Part shown: positions 1-5,596 of the stretch, piece after piece
Numbering within the stretch: position 1 is the stretch's first letter
Layout: each line of letters opens with the position of its first letter
From: Bacillota bacterium
Lineage (GTDB): Bacteria; Bacillota; Clostridia; Peptostreptococcales; Anaerovoracaceae
DNA: 5,596 bases
Direction of reading: 5' to 3'
Assembly: GCA_017621195.1 (NCBI GenBank)
Contig: JAGATO010000342.1
Location: forward strand, 1-5,596
The notes under the pieces: generated by a model
What the model saw: only the letters and a program-made list of their open reading frames with translations
Database searches by the model: none
Told to the model about the DNA's origin: nothing
Position numbers and translations under genes: made by a program

Positions 1-708
1 GTATTTGACAACGAAGCCCTGAAGCGGCGCATCGGCTACATTCCCGACGATCTGCGCTTCTTCGCCGGCTATACATTAAAGGAGGCCTCCACCTACTTCC
101 GCGGCCTCTATCCCCGCTGGAATTCCCAGCGCTTCGATCAGATGGTGGAACAGTTTCACCTGGATCGAAAGAAGAAAATCAGCCGCTTTTCCAAGGGAAT
201 GCAGAAGCAGGCGGCCTTCTCCCTGATCATGTCCGCCATGCCCGATCTGCTGATCCTGGACGAGCCCATCGACGGCCTTGACCCGCTGATCCGTAAGCTG
301 GTCTGGAAGCACATCGTGGAAGATGTAGCTGACCGGGAAACCACGGTCCTGGTTTCGTCCCACAACCTGCGTGAAATGGAAGGCATCTGTGATTCCATCG
401 GAATTCTCGATCACGGCCACATGGTATTGGAGCGTGATTTGGACGAACTGAAGTCCGATATTCACAAGGTACAGGTGGCCTTCCGCGGTCCCGTACCCGA
501 CGGCGCTTACGAGGGACTGAACATCCTCCACAAGGAAACCCGCGGCAGCGTAGATCTCCTGATCGTCCGCAACCGCCGCGACCTGGTGGAACGCCAGATC
601 GAAGCCGCCAATCCGGCCATCTTCGACCTGCTGCCGTTATCTCTGGAAGAAATCTTCATTTATGAACTGGGAGGTGAGACGATTGCGTTGGAAAGTATCC
701 TGTTCTGA
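1..708 (+). CDS. ABC transporter ATP-binding protein, YtrB/PmtA-like, 5' end cut off by window
   Basis: This is the 3' part of a cytoplasmic ATPase subunit that would power the permease encoded immediately downstream. The frame is open from base 1, with 235 codons present. The Walker A region lies before the window. Visible are the Q-loop region (IGYIPDD, with Asp where Gln is usual), an atypical signature FSKGM (bases 187-201), Walker B LLILDE (247-264) with the catalytic Glu, the D-loop DGLDP and the switch His in SSHN (codon 361-363). After the nucleotide-binding domain comes a C-terminal extension of about 100 residues ending in a LPLSLEEIFIYELGG-type segment, which I recognise from YtrB-like ATPases of Bacillota. 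The stop TGA at 706-708 lies inside the next gene, so the two are probably translationally coupled. ATPase identity is certain; the subfamily rests on recognition and context. Confidence 0.93.
   Translation, partial: VFDNEALKRRIGYIPDDLRFFAGYTLKEASTYFRGLYPRWNSQRFDQMVEQFHLDRKKKISRFSKGMQKQAAFSLIMSAMPDLLILDEPIDGLDPLIRKLVWKHIVEDVADRETTVLVSSHNLREMEGICDSIGILDHGHMVLERDLDELKSDIHKVQVAFRGPVPDGAYEGLNILHKETRGSVDLLIVRNRRDLVERQIEAANPAIFDLLPLSLEEIFIYELGGETIALESILF
670..676 (+). promoter_or_regulatory. Ribosome binding site GGAGGTG that sets a TTG start for the large permease
   Basis: GGAGGTG is a near-perfect Shine-Dalgarno sequence lying within the last codons of the upstream ATPase gene. Six bases separate it from the TTG at 683-685. 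The upstream in-frame ATG at 662 has only a weak GGAAGA about 12 bases before it, so the TTG is the better-supported start. Confidence 0.75.
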
Positions 709-2992
709 GTTATGGCGCCCCGGCTTTTCTCCGGCCCTGTTGAAGGAGAACTTCCGTCGGTTCTGGTCCATTCCCATGCTGGCCTTCCTGTTCTATTTCC
801 TGTCAGGGCCCTTCATGGTTCTCATGAACTACGGACAGCTGCAGAATGAACGCTATTTCATCCAAAACATGCTCTGCGACAACAACCTGGGCTTCGTGAT
901 CCTTCACGTCCTGGTCCCCGTGGTTTCCGCCGTCATGGTGTTCCGCTATCTGCAGCAGCCCGGTACGGTGACTACGGCTCACGCCCTGCCCTTTTCCCGC
1001 AGTACGCTGTTCAACACCAACTTCCTGTCGGGCCTGCTGATGAGCGCTCTGCCGGTATTGGCCAACGGCCTGATCCTTTTGGTCCTCCGTCGTCCGGTGT
1101 ATGCCGCCTACTACGAAGGCGAGTCTCTCCCCCTGTTTACGCAGCCGATGGAACACGCTGATTTCCCCGACGGCGCCTACGATGCGTTCAGTGCCGGATC
1201 CATCCTGCAGTGGCTTATGTTCGCCCTGCTGACGGTGCTGTTCTTCTACGCCATCACCGTGTTTGCCGGGGTGGTCACAGGGATCAGCCTGCTTCACTTC
1301 GGCTTCGGCCTGTGGTTCAACTTCATGATGCCGATCCTGTGGCTGTGCATGTTCTTCTACTTTGACCTGCTGCTCTTCGGCTTCAACGACAGCGGTTCCA
1401 TCCAGAACGCCCCGCTGTACATGCACCCGCTTTTGTACCACCTGTCCAACGGCAGCAGCCCGACGCTCTACATGATCGTGTTCCTGCTCATCGCCATCGT
1501 TGTGGTGATCGCAGCCAAGTGGTTCTACCTCCTTCGCCCCATGGAACGGGCAGGAGATGCGCTGACGTTCCGTTTCATGCAGCCTCTGCTGTGCTTTTTG
1601 ATGGCCTTCATAGCCATGACCCTTCTGGGGCTGTACTTCGACCAGAGCTTTGGCAGTGCCTACGCCGTCGTCGGCATGATCTTCGGCGCCGTCCTGGGCT
1701 TCATCATCGGGCGCATGATCGTTCTGAAGACGCTGCAGATTTTCAACCGCAGCACGGTGAAGAGCTTTGCCGCCTTCGCTGCCATTGCCGCGGCGCTGTT
1801 CTCCTCCGTGTCCTTTGATATCTTCGGCTACGAGCAGCGCGTTCCTCAGTCGGATTCCATCCAAAGCGCCTACTTCCCCATGGAGAACATCTTCAGCGAG
1901 CGGTTTTCTCTGGCCGACATCAACAGCTACGACGATGCGGACAGCTTCCCTTACCTGACAGACATTCACCGGGAGCTCATCGAACAGCGCTATGTATTGG
2001 AAAACGCGGTATCCACCAAGACCACCGTCAGCCTGACGTATACGCTGAACAACGGCTGGACCTCCGCTCGCCGGTATCGCATTCCCTACGACTATCTGTA
2101 CCAGTCCGAAGCCCTCCGGGCCTTCTACAACAGTCCGTCGTTCCGCCGCCACATCGAAGAAGCCGTGGACTCCCTTCAGGACGTCACCTTCGTTCAGATC
2201 TACAACTACGTGATCTCCGATCTCGGCGGACCCAGCTCCGACTCGTTCTACCTCTATCCCAACGAGTACGATCTGAACAGCTTCTGGAACGCGGTCAAGG
2301 AGGATATGCTGGACACCGACTACGCCCAGGCCATTCTGGACAGCCCGGCTCTGTTCTACATCGAGGCAACCGCTCCCGCCGGCAGCGGCACTGCCAACGG
2401 CGTCCGCTTCTATTTCCGCCAGGCGGTGACACCGCAGATGAGTCACACTCTGACCTGGCTGGCGGATCATGGCATCTGCGATCCGTTCAACGATCTGTTG
2501 GATAAGACCGCCGCCATTCTGGTGACACCGGAAGTCACCGACTGGAATGAGAACGAAGAAGAGATGGTTCCCCAGGCAACGGCAATCGAGATGGCGGAAA
2601 AGAACACCTACGGTGCCCCGCTCTCCGGCTCGGATCTCGAACTGTCTCTCAGCGAAACGGATCAGTACGACTGGGACGGAGATTCCGTCTACGTGTACGA
2701 TCCCCAAACCGATACCATGAAGCCGGGTAGCCTGAAGCAGATCCGTTCCGACTGGAAGGGCAGCTATCTGGTCACCGATCCCGAGGACATCCGACAGCTT
2801 CTGTCCTGGAGTGAGACTTGTACAAATTACGGCGACGATTATTTCCAACTGACCTGCTATTTCAAGGAGCCCAATCTGAGCCTGCACAACACCTTCGGTA
2901 CGCTGTATATGGCCAGGGAATATCTGGCCATGGACGGATGTGATTTTACTCCCAGTCCCCAGCTGGCCTCGTTTATGAACGATGCCTTCTGA
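683..2992 (+). CDS. Large ABC-2-type permease with about nine membrane spans and a long soluble C-terminal domain (DUF6449-like)
   Basis: This is the probable membrane subunit of the transporter powered by the preceding ATPase. From the TTG start it has 769 residues; from the alternative ATG at 662 it has 776. Hydrophobic segments lie near residues 30-49, 70-90, 113-135, 173-197, 200-232 (possibly two), 261-283, 299-317, 326-347 and 360-379. A polar region of about 390 residues follows and runs to the C-terminus, probably outside the membrane. A loop after the second span reads HALPFSRSTLF, matching the ALPxSR-type loop of ABC-2 permeases; the small permease downstream has LTLPVSRRQM. The C-terminal half, with a YLYPNEYDLNSFWNAVKEDML segment around the middle, resembles what I recall of the Bacillota domain DUF6449; that assignment is from memory. 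It overlaps the ATPase gene by 26 bases and is followed by a terminator. The substrate is unknown. Confidence 0.87.
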   Translation: MRWKVSCSELWRPGFSPALLKENFRRFWSIPMLAFLFYFLSGPFMVLMNYGQLQNERYFIQNMLCDNNLGFVILHVLVPVVSAVMVFRYLQQPGTVTTAHALPFSRSTLFNTNFLSGLLMSALPVLANGLILLVLRRPVYAAYYEGESLPLFTQPMEHADFPDGAYDAFSAGSILQWLMFALLTVLFFYAITVFAGVVTGISLLHFGFGLWFNFMMPILWLCMFFYFDLLLFGFNDSGSIQNAPLYMHPLLYHLSNGSSPTLYMIVFLLIAIVVVIAAKWFYLLRPMERAGDALTFRFMQPLLCFLMAFIAMTLLGLYFDQSFGSAYAVVGMIFGAVLGFIIGRMIVLKTLQIFNRSTVKSFAAFAAIAAALFSSVSFDIFGYEQRVPQSDSIQSAYFPMENIFSERFSLADINSYDDADSFPYLTDIHRELIEQRYVLENAVSTKTTVSLTYTLNNGWTSARRYRIPYDYLYQSEALRAFYNSPSFRRHIEEAVDSLQDVTFVQIYNYVISDLGGPSSDSFYLYPNEYDLNSFWNAVKEDMLDTDYAQAILDSPALFYIEATAPAGSGTANGVRFYFRQAVTPQMSHTLTWLADHGICDPFNDLLDKTAAILVTPEVTDWNENEEEMVPQATAIEMAEKNTYGAPLSGSDLELSLSETDQYDWDGDSVYVYDPQTDTMKPGSLKQIRSDWKGSYLVTDPEDIRQLLSWSETCTNYGDDYFQLTCYFKEPNLSLHNTFGTLYMAREYLAMDGCDFTPSPQLASFMNDAF

Positions 2993-3024
2993 CGTTTCCA
3001 CAGCCAGAGCGCTTCGATCTTCCC

Positions 3025-3070
3025 GCGTCGGTCTTCTCCCTCACTCTGTGAGAAGGCCGGCGCTTCTTTT
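3025..3070 (+). terminator. Intrinsic terminator of the ATPase/large permease unit
   Basis: The arms GCGTCGGTCTTCTC (3025-3038) and GAGAAGGCCGGCGC (3050-3063) form a 14-bp stem with two G-U wobbles and an 11-base loop, followed at once by TTCTTTT. It begins 32 bases after the permease stop. An alternative inner fold pairs CTCAC with GTGAG around TCT. It separates the upstream unit from the GntR operon. Confidence 0.9.
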
Positions 3071-3095
3071 ATGTCATCCTTCGATGATCCCATCC

Positions 3096-3143
3096 AAAAA
3101 AATTCATTTTTCTATTGACATTGGACATACTTGCGTTTATACT
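3096..3143 (+). promoter_or_regulatory. Strong sigma-A-type promoter of the GntR-ABC operon
   Basis: The -35 box TTGACA (3115-3120) is a perfect consensus match. A 17-base spacer leads to a -10 box TATACT (3138-3143), one mismatch from TATAAT. A/T-tracts at 3096-3114, just upstream of the -35 box, look like an UP element. Transcription should start near 3150, giving a leader of about 30 bases. The element lies in the only sizeable non-coding gap between the two transporter units. Confidence 0.88.
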
Positions 3144-3169
3144 GTGCATATCGTATATATACAGAATAA
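3137..3169 (+). promoter_or_regulatory. Probable GntR operator: long palindrome over the -10 box and transcription start
   Basis: The core (3142-3164) has the pattern CTGT-n2-ATAT-n3-ATAT-n2-ACAG. The symmetry continues outward as TTAT...ATAA, so 12 of 16 base pairs match around a centre at 3153. It covers the -10 box and the expected start point, a position suited to repression. The first gene of the operon encodes a GntR-type protein, and YtrA-type regulators commonly repress their own operon through a dyad like this, so autorepression is the likely role. The palindrome is seen directly; the protein that binds it is inferred. Confidence 0.7.
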
Positions 3170-3181
3170 GCCGAGGTTAGT

Positions 3182-3553
3182 ATGAACATCATTATCAGTA
3201 ACGCATCGGACAAACCGATCTATGAACAAATCACGACGCAGATCAAGGCTCTGATCATGAGCGGCCAGCTGTCGGAAGGAGACGTCCTTCCGTCGATCCG
3301 GCTGCTTGCCAAAGAGCTGAGAATCAGCGTCATCACCACCAAGCGTGCCTACGAGGAGCTGGAACGGGAAGGCTTCATCGAAACCGTTCCCGGAAAGGGC
3401 AGCTTCGTGGCGGGAGGAAATCAGGAGCTTCTTCGAGAGGAACAGATCCGCATCACCGAAGACCACCTGTCCAAAGCCATCGAAAGCGCCCGATGCTGTC
3501 ACCTGTCACTGGCGCAGCTTCAGGAAATGCTGGCCCTGCTCTACGAGGAGTAA
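3182..3553 (+). CDS. GntR-family transcriptional regulator, YtrA type
   Basis: A DNA-binding repressor of 123 residues, typical of the short YtrA subfamily. Residues about 10-77 form the GntR winged helix-turn-helix: KPIYEQI near the start, then LPSIRLLAKELRIS, the recognition helix region around SVITTKRAYEELE (49-61), and the wing GFIETVPGKGSFV (64-76). The remaining 45 or so residues are mostly helical and leucine-rich, consistent with a small dimerisation tail and no large ligand-binding domain. The ATG start is set by GAGG (3173-3176), five bases upstream. It is the first gene of the operon, 24 bases ahead of the ATPase gene, and sits just behind a palindromic site over the promoter. The signal it senses is not evident. 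PmtR of Staphylococcus aureus and YtrA of Bacillus subtilis have the same genetic setting. Confidence 0.93.
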   Translation: MNIIISNASDKPIYEQITTQIKALIMSGQLSEGDVLPSIRLLAKELRISVITTKRAYEELEREGFIETVPGKGSFVAGGNQELLREEQIRITEDHLSKAIESARCCHLSLAQLQEMLALLYEE

Positions 3554-3577
3554 GGCCACGGTAAGGGGTATCTACTT

Positions 3578-4450
3578 ATGAAACAAATGACTTACGAAAA
3601 CGCCATCGAGCTGGAAGGGCTCAGTAAATCCTTCGATGATTTTCAGCTGAAAGACATTTCCTTCGCCCTGCCGCGGGGAACCATCATGGGCCTGATCGGC
3701 GAAAACGGCGCGGGAAAAACCACTACCATTAAACTCCTTCTATCGCTGCTTCGACCGGACAGCGGAACCATTCGACTGTTCGACCGACCGCTGAACGGTG
3801 ACGATCCGTATCTGCGCAGCTGCATCGGCTCCGTCCTGGATCAGGGATTCTTCTACGAAGAACTGACACCGAAGCAGATGGCAAACGTGCTGCGTCGCTG
3901 TCATCCCCACTGGGATGATCGCTATTTCGCCCAGCTGCTGGATCGGTTCGGCCTGTCGGATGGTAAGCGATGCAAGGACATGTCCCGAGGCATGAAGGCG
4001 AAGTTAAAACTGACTCTGGCCATGGCTCCCCATCCTCAGCTTCTCCTGCTGGATGAGCCAACCTCCGGTCTGGACCCGGTGGCCAGATCCGAATTTTTGG
4101 ATCTCCTTCAGGAATTCATGCAGGATGAAAACTGCTCGATTTTGCTGTCATCCCACATCACCTCCGATCTGGAGCGGATCGCGGATTACATCACTTACAT
4201 TCACCAGGGACGGCTTCTGTTTTCCGAAGAAACCACGTCGCTTCTGGAAAACTACGCCGTATACCGCTGCGGCTGGGAGGATTTCCAACAGCTTTCTGCC
4301 TGCCAGTATGCGGGGTACCGTAAGAACGCTTTCGGCTGTGACGTGCTGATTCAGAACCGGGATTCCTTCACACAGGAGCATCCTGATGCCGTACTGGATC
4401 CGGCATCTTTAGAAGATATCATGACGCTGCACGCTCAGCGGCCGCAGTAG
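3578..4450 (+). CDS. ABC transporter ATP-binding protein, YtrB/PmtA-like
   Basis: A cytoplasmic ATPase of 290 residues that should drive the small permease encoded next. Walker A is GENGAGKTT (41-49) and Walker B is LLLLDE (155-160) with catalytic Glu160. The D-loop is SGLD (163-166) and the switch His is His193 in SSH. The signature is MSRGM (135-139) rather than LSGGQ. At the Q-loop the sequence is SVLDQGFFYEELTP (85-98), with Asp88 where Gln is usual and Gln89 next to it. A C-terminal extension from about residue 215 ends in a PASLEDIMTLH segment typical of this subfamily. The ATG at 3578 has AAGGGG nine bases upstream; an in-frame ATG three codons later is a weaker choice because it lies too far from that site. 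It shares an operon with the GntR gene and the permease gene (31-base gap). Confidence 0.95.
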   Translation: MKQMTYENAIELEGLSKSFDDFQLKDISFALPRGTIMGLIGENGAGKTTTIKLLLSLLRPDSGTIRLFDRPLNGDDPYLRSCIGSVLDQGFFYEELTPKQMANVLRRCHPHWDDRYFAQLLDRFGLSDGKRCKDMSRGMKAKLKLTLAMAPHPQLLLLDEPTSGLDPVARSEFLDLLQEFMQDENCSILLSSHITSDLERIADYITYIHQGRLLFSEETTSLLENYAVYRCGWEDFQQLSACQYAGYRKNAFGCDVLIQNRDSFTQEHPDAVLDPASLEDIMTLHAQRPQ

Positions 4451-4481
4451 CGATGCGTTTTCCAACGCAAAGGGGGTAATT

Positions 4482-5177
4482 ATGAATACAACGTTTTCGA
4501 CCGTTCTCGGTCTGATGCTGAAAGATATCTACAATCTGAAGAAGTCCTTGAAGATCTTTATCATCTTCATCCTGTTCTACGGCGGCTTCGCCCTGCTGTC
4601 ACAGCAGTCCTCCTTGGTAGTGGCACTGATGACAACCATTTCGATCATGCTTCCGGTCTCGGCGTTCTCCTACGATCACGCCTGTCACTGGACCGACTAC
4701 GCCCTGACCCTTCCCGTCAGCCGCCGCCAGATGATCACAGCTCGCTACGCCTTCAGCTGCATCAGCGCGGTGGGCTGCCATCTGATCCTCATTCCGGTGC
4801 TGTTCATCGCCAGCCGCATGGGAAGCGACGACGCCATGGAAACCATGGCGGCCATTCCCGTGACACTGGGCGTCATCTTCCTGATTCTGGCCGTCAGCAA
4901 CGGAGCCATTTACCGGTTCGGACCGGAACGCGGACGGTTCGTCCTGTTTGCCGTCTGCATGATTCCGGTGGGCGTAGCCCTGATCGCAACCCGGATTCTT
5001 CCGCTGTCCGTCTTCCAGTCGATCCGCCAGTGGTTTGTGACCCAGACGTTCTTCGGCTTCCTGTCTCTGACGACGGCTCTCCTTCTGGGCAGCGCTCTGA
5101 TCGTTGCGGTAGGCCTGATCGCCCTGGTCATCTCCTGGTGGATGTCCTGTCGCCTGATGGAACGGCAGGAATTCTAA
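4482..5177 (+). CDS. ABC-2 family transporter permease, six membrane spans (ABC2_membrane_5-like)
   Basis: The membrane subunit of the operon's transporter, 231 residues. Hydrophobic segments lie near residues 24-40, 45-63, 92-111, 123-139, 153-171 and 195-220. The N-terminus GLMLKDIYNLKKSLK and the loop SYDHACHWTDYALTLPVSRRQM (63-84, between spans two and three) are the hallmark of the small ABC-2 permeases found in Pmt/Ytr-like systems of Bacillota, Pfam ABC2_membrane_5 by recall. A short basic, polar C-terminus (RLMERQEF) follows the last span. The start ATG has AGGGGG (4471-4476) five bases upstream. It is the last gene of the operon and a terminator follows 35 bases after its stop. Being small and lacking an extracellular domain, it probably works as a dimer with the preceding ATPase. 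The substrate is not known. Confidence 0.92.
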   Translation: MNTTFSTVLGLMLKDIYNLKKSLKIFIIFILFYGGFALLSQQSSLVVALMTTISIMLPVSAFSYDHACHWTDYALTLPVSRRQMITARYAFSCISAVGCHLILIPVLFIASRMGSDDAMETMAAIPVTLGVIFLILAVSNGAIYRFGPERGRFVLFAVCMIPVGVALIATRILPLSVFQSIRQWFVTQTFFGFLSLTTALLLGSALIVAVGLIALVISWWMSCRLMERQEF

Positions 5178-5212
5178 TCGTCTTTCCGCCAACTGTGTCT
5201 CTCAAAAAATGT

Positions 5213-5275
5213 AAAATCGCTTAGTTCCCCCGATCTGCACTTCGCAGCGCTCCACGGCGGTCTAAGCGATTTTTT
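5213..5275 (+). terminator. Bidirectional intrinsic terminator between convergent genes
   Basis: A perfect 12-bp stem pairs AAAATCGCTTAG (5213-5224) with CTAAGCGATTTT (5262-5273), and the T-run continues to 5275. On the minus strand the stem is likewise followed by a T-rich stretch (complement of 5204-5216), so it can also stop transcription of the minus-strand amidohydrolase gene. The closed loop is 37 bases and contains a small inner hairpin, CTGC-ACTTC-GCAG. Confidence 0.88.
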
Positions 5276-5400
5276 CATTTTTCAATCCCGGTATTTCAAG
5301 TGTCGATATCGACCATCCTACACCTCATCCCCTGTCGTTTATCGCATTTATTCTGTCACGAAACCCAAATAGATTCAATTCCGGCGGACGTATGGGCAGT
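5276..5400. other. Convergent intergenic spacer with no recognised gene
   Basis: These 125 bases lie between the terminator and the stop codon of the minus-strand gene. They would be the 3' untranslated region of that gene. I see no ORF with a ribosome binding site and no RNA gene. The only notable element is a perfect 12-base palindrome, GTCGATATCGAC, at 5302-5313, which lacks a following T-run and so is not a terminator. Confidence 0.55.
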
Positions 5401-5596
5401 TTATTTTTGATACACGATCTCGCCGCCGATGACGGTCATCAGCGCCCGGATCTCTTTGATCTCCTTGACGGCACAGTTCATGTAATCTTTGTAGATGACC
5501 ACGAAGTCGGCGTATTTCCCGGCTTTTAACGAGCCTAACATATCCTCTTCAAAGCGGGCGTAGGCGGCATCTAGGGTGTAAGACCTCAATACCTCA
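5401..5596 (-). CDS. Amidohydrolase, YtcJ-like (Amidohydro_3), C-terminal end only
   Basis: The last 65 codons of a minus-strand gene whose frame stays open to the window edge; the stop TAA is the complement of 5401-5403. The visible residues run EVLRSYTLDAAYARFEED, then GSLKAGKYADFVV, a D-x-x-x acidic turn, and finally EIRALMTVIGGEIVY. This is the typical closing segment of the metal-dependent amidohydrolase superfamily: the AYT..AAYA.FEE...GSL..GK.ADFVV pattern of YtcJ-type enzymes, where the chain returns to the small beta-sandwich domain and ends on a T.I.GE.VY strand. The catalytic metal ligands lie in the missing part, so activity and substrate cannot be judged. A TTG near 5589 could be mistaken for a start but is internal. 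It converges on the ABC operon and is probably unrelated to it. Confidence 0.8.
   Translation of the reverse strand, partial: EVLRSYTLDAAYARFEEDMLGSLKAGKYADFVVIYKDYMNCAVKEIKEIRALMTVIGGEIVYQK

Noticed and set aside
76..531. A 151-codon minus-strand open frame opposite the first ATPase
   Set aside because: It is also in register with the sense codons, while the sense strand carries Walker B, signature and H-loop motifs.
803..3001. A 732-codon open reading frame on the minus strand opposite the large permease
   Set aside because: Its codons are in exact register with the sense codons, so it stays open only because the sense gene rarely uses TTA, CTA or TCA; it ends at the first sense TCA (803-805). 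The product is rich in His, Gln and Gly with no recognisable fold, and there is no promoter or good ribosome binding site.
129..3019. Direct repeat AGCGCTTCGATC at 129-140 and 3008-3019
   Set aside because: One shared 12-mer is about what chance predicts in a window of this length, and the flanks do not match.
3074..3087. Small inverted repeat TCATC-CTTC-GATGA between the terminator and the promoter
   Set aside because: Only five base pairs, no T-run, and upstream of the promoter's A/T-tracts; too weak to call an operator or terminator.
2982..3185. Possible 67-codon plus-strand ORF spanning the terminator and promoter
   Set aside because: It runs through a strong terminator, promoter and operator, has no ribosome binding site, and overlaps the ends of both flanking genes.
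4599..5192. A 197-codon minus-strand open frame opposite the small permease
   Set aside because: Same in-register antisense effect of codon bias. The sense strand has six clear membrane spans and family motifs.

Overview
The window looks like chromosomal DNA of a moderately GC-rich member of the Bacillota (Firmicutes; by eye a little over half G+C). The evidence is the strong AGGAGG/GGGG-type ribosome binding sites, a TTG start, a near-consensus sigma-A-type promoter, a short GntR regulator of the YtrA type, and ABC transporter families typical of this phylum. Codon use is strongly GC-biased: TTA, CTA and TCA are rare, which leaves very long antisense reading frames that are only shadows of real genes. 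The genus cannot be fixed from this sequence.

Layout. Bases 1-708 hold the 3' part of an ABC transporter ATPase that starts before the window. It overlaps a large permease gene (683-2992), whose product combines about nine membrane segments with a soluble C-terminal half of about 390 residues. A strong intrinsic terminator (3025-3070) closes this unit. A new unit begins at a near-consensus promoter (3115-3143). A long palindrome (3137-3169) overlaps its -10 box and is probably the operator of the first gene product. The unit is a three-gene operon: YtrA-type GntR repressor (3182-3553), second ABC ATPase (3578-4450) and a 231-residue six-span ABC-2 permease (4482-5177). It ends at a bidirectional terminator (5213-5275). 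A convergent gene on the minus strand (5401-5596, truncated) encodes the C-terminus of a YtcJ-like metal-dependent amidohydrolase.

How it fits together. The two transporter units are adjacent, point the same way and have related but different parts. Each pairs an ATPase lacking a covalently attached membrane domain with a separate ABC-2-type permease, as in the Bacillus ytr and Staphylococcus pmt (GntR-ATPase-permease-ATPase-permease) systems. Those systems respond to cell-envelope antibiotics or export amphipathic peptides, so export of a peptide, toxin or antibiotic, or sensing of envelope stress, is a reasonable inference here. The substrate cannot be read from the sequence. The simplest regulatory model is that the GntR protein represses its own operon by binding the palindrome over the promoter and is released by an unknown signal. 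Whether it also controls the upstream unit depends on sequence outside the window.
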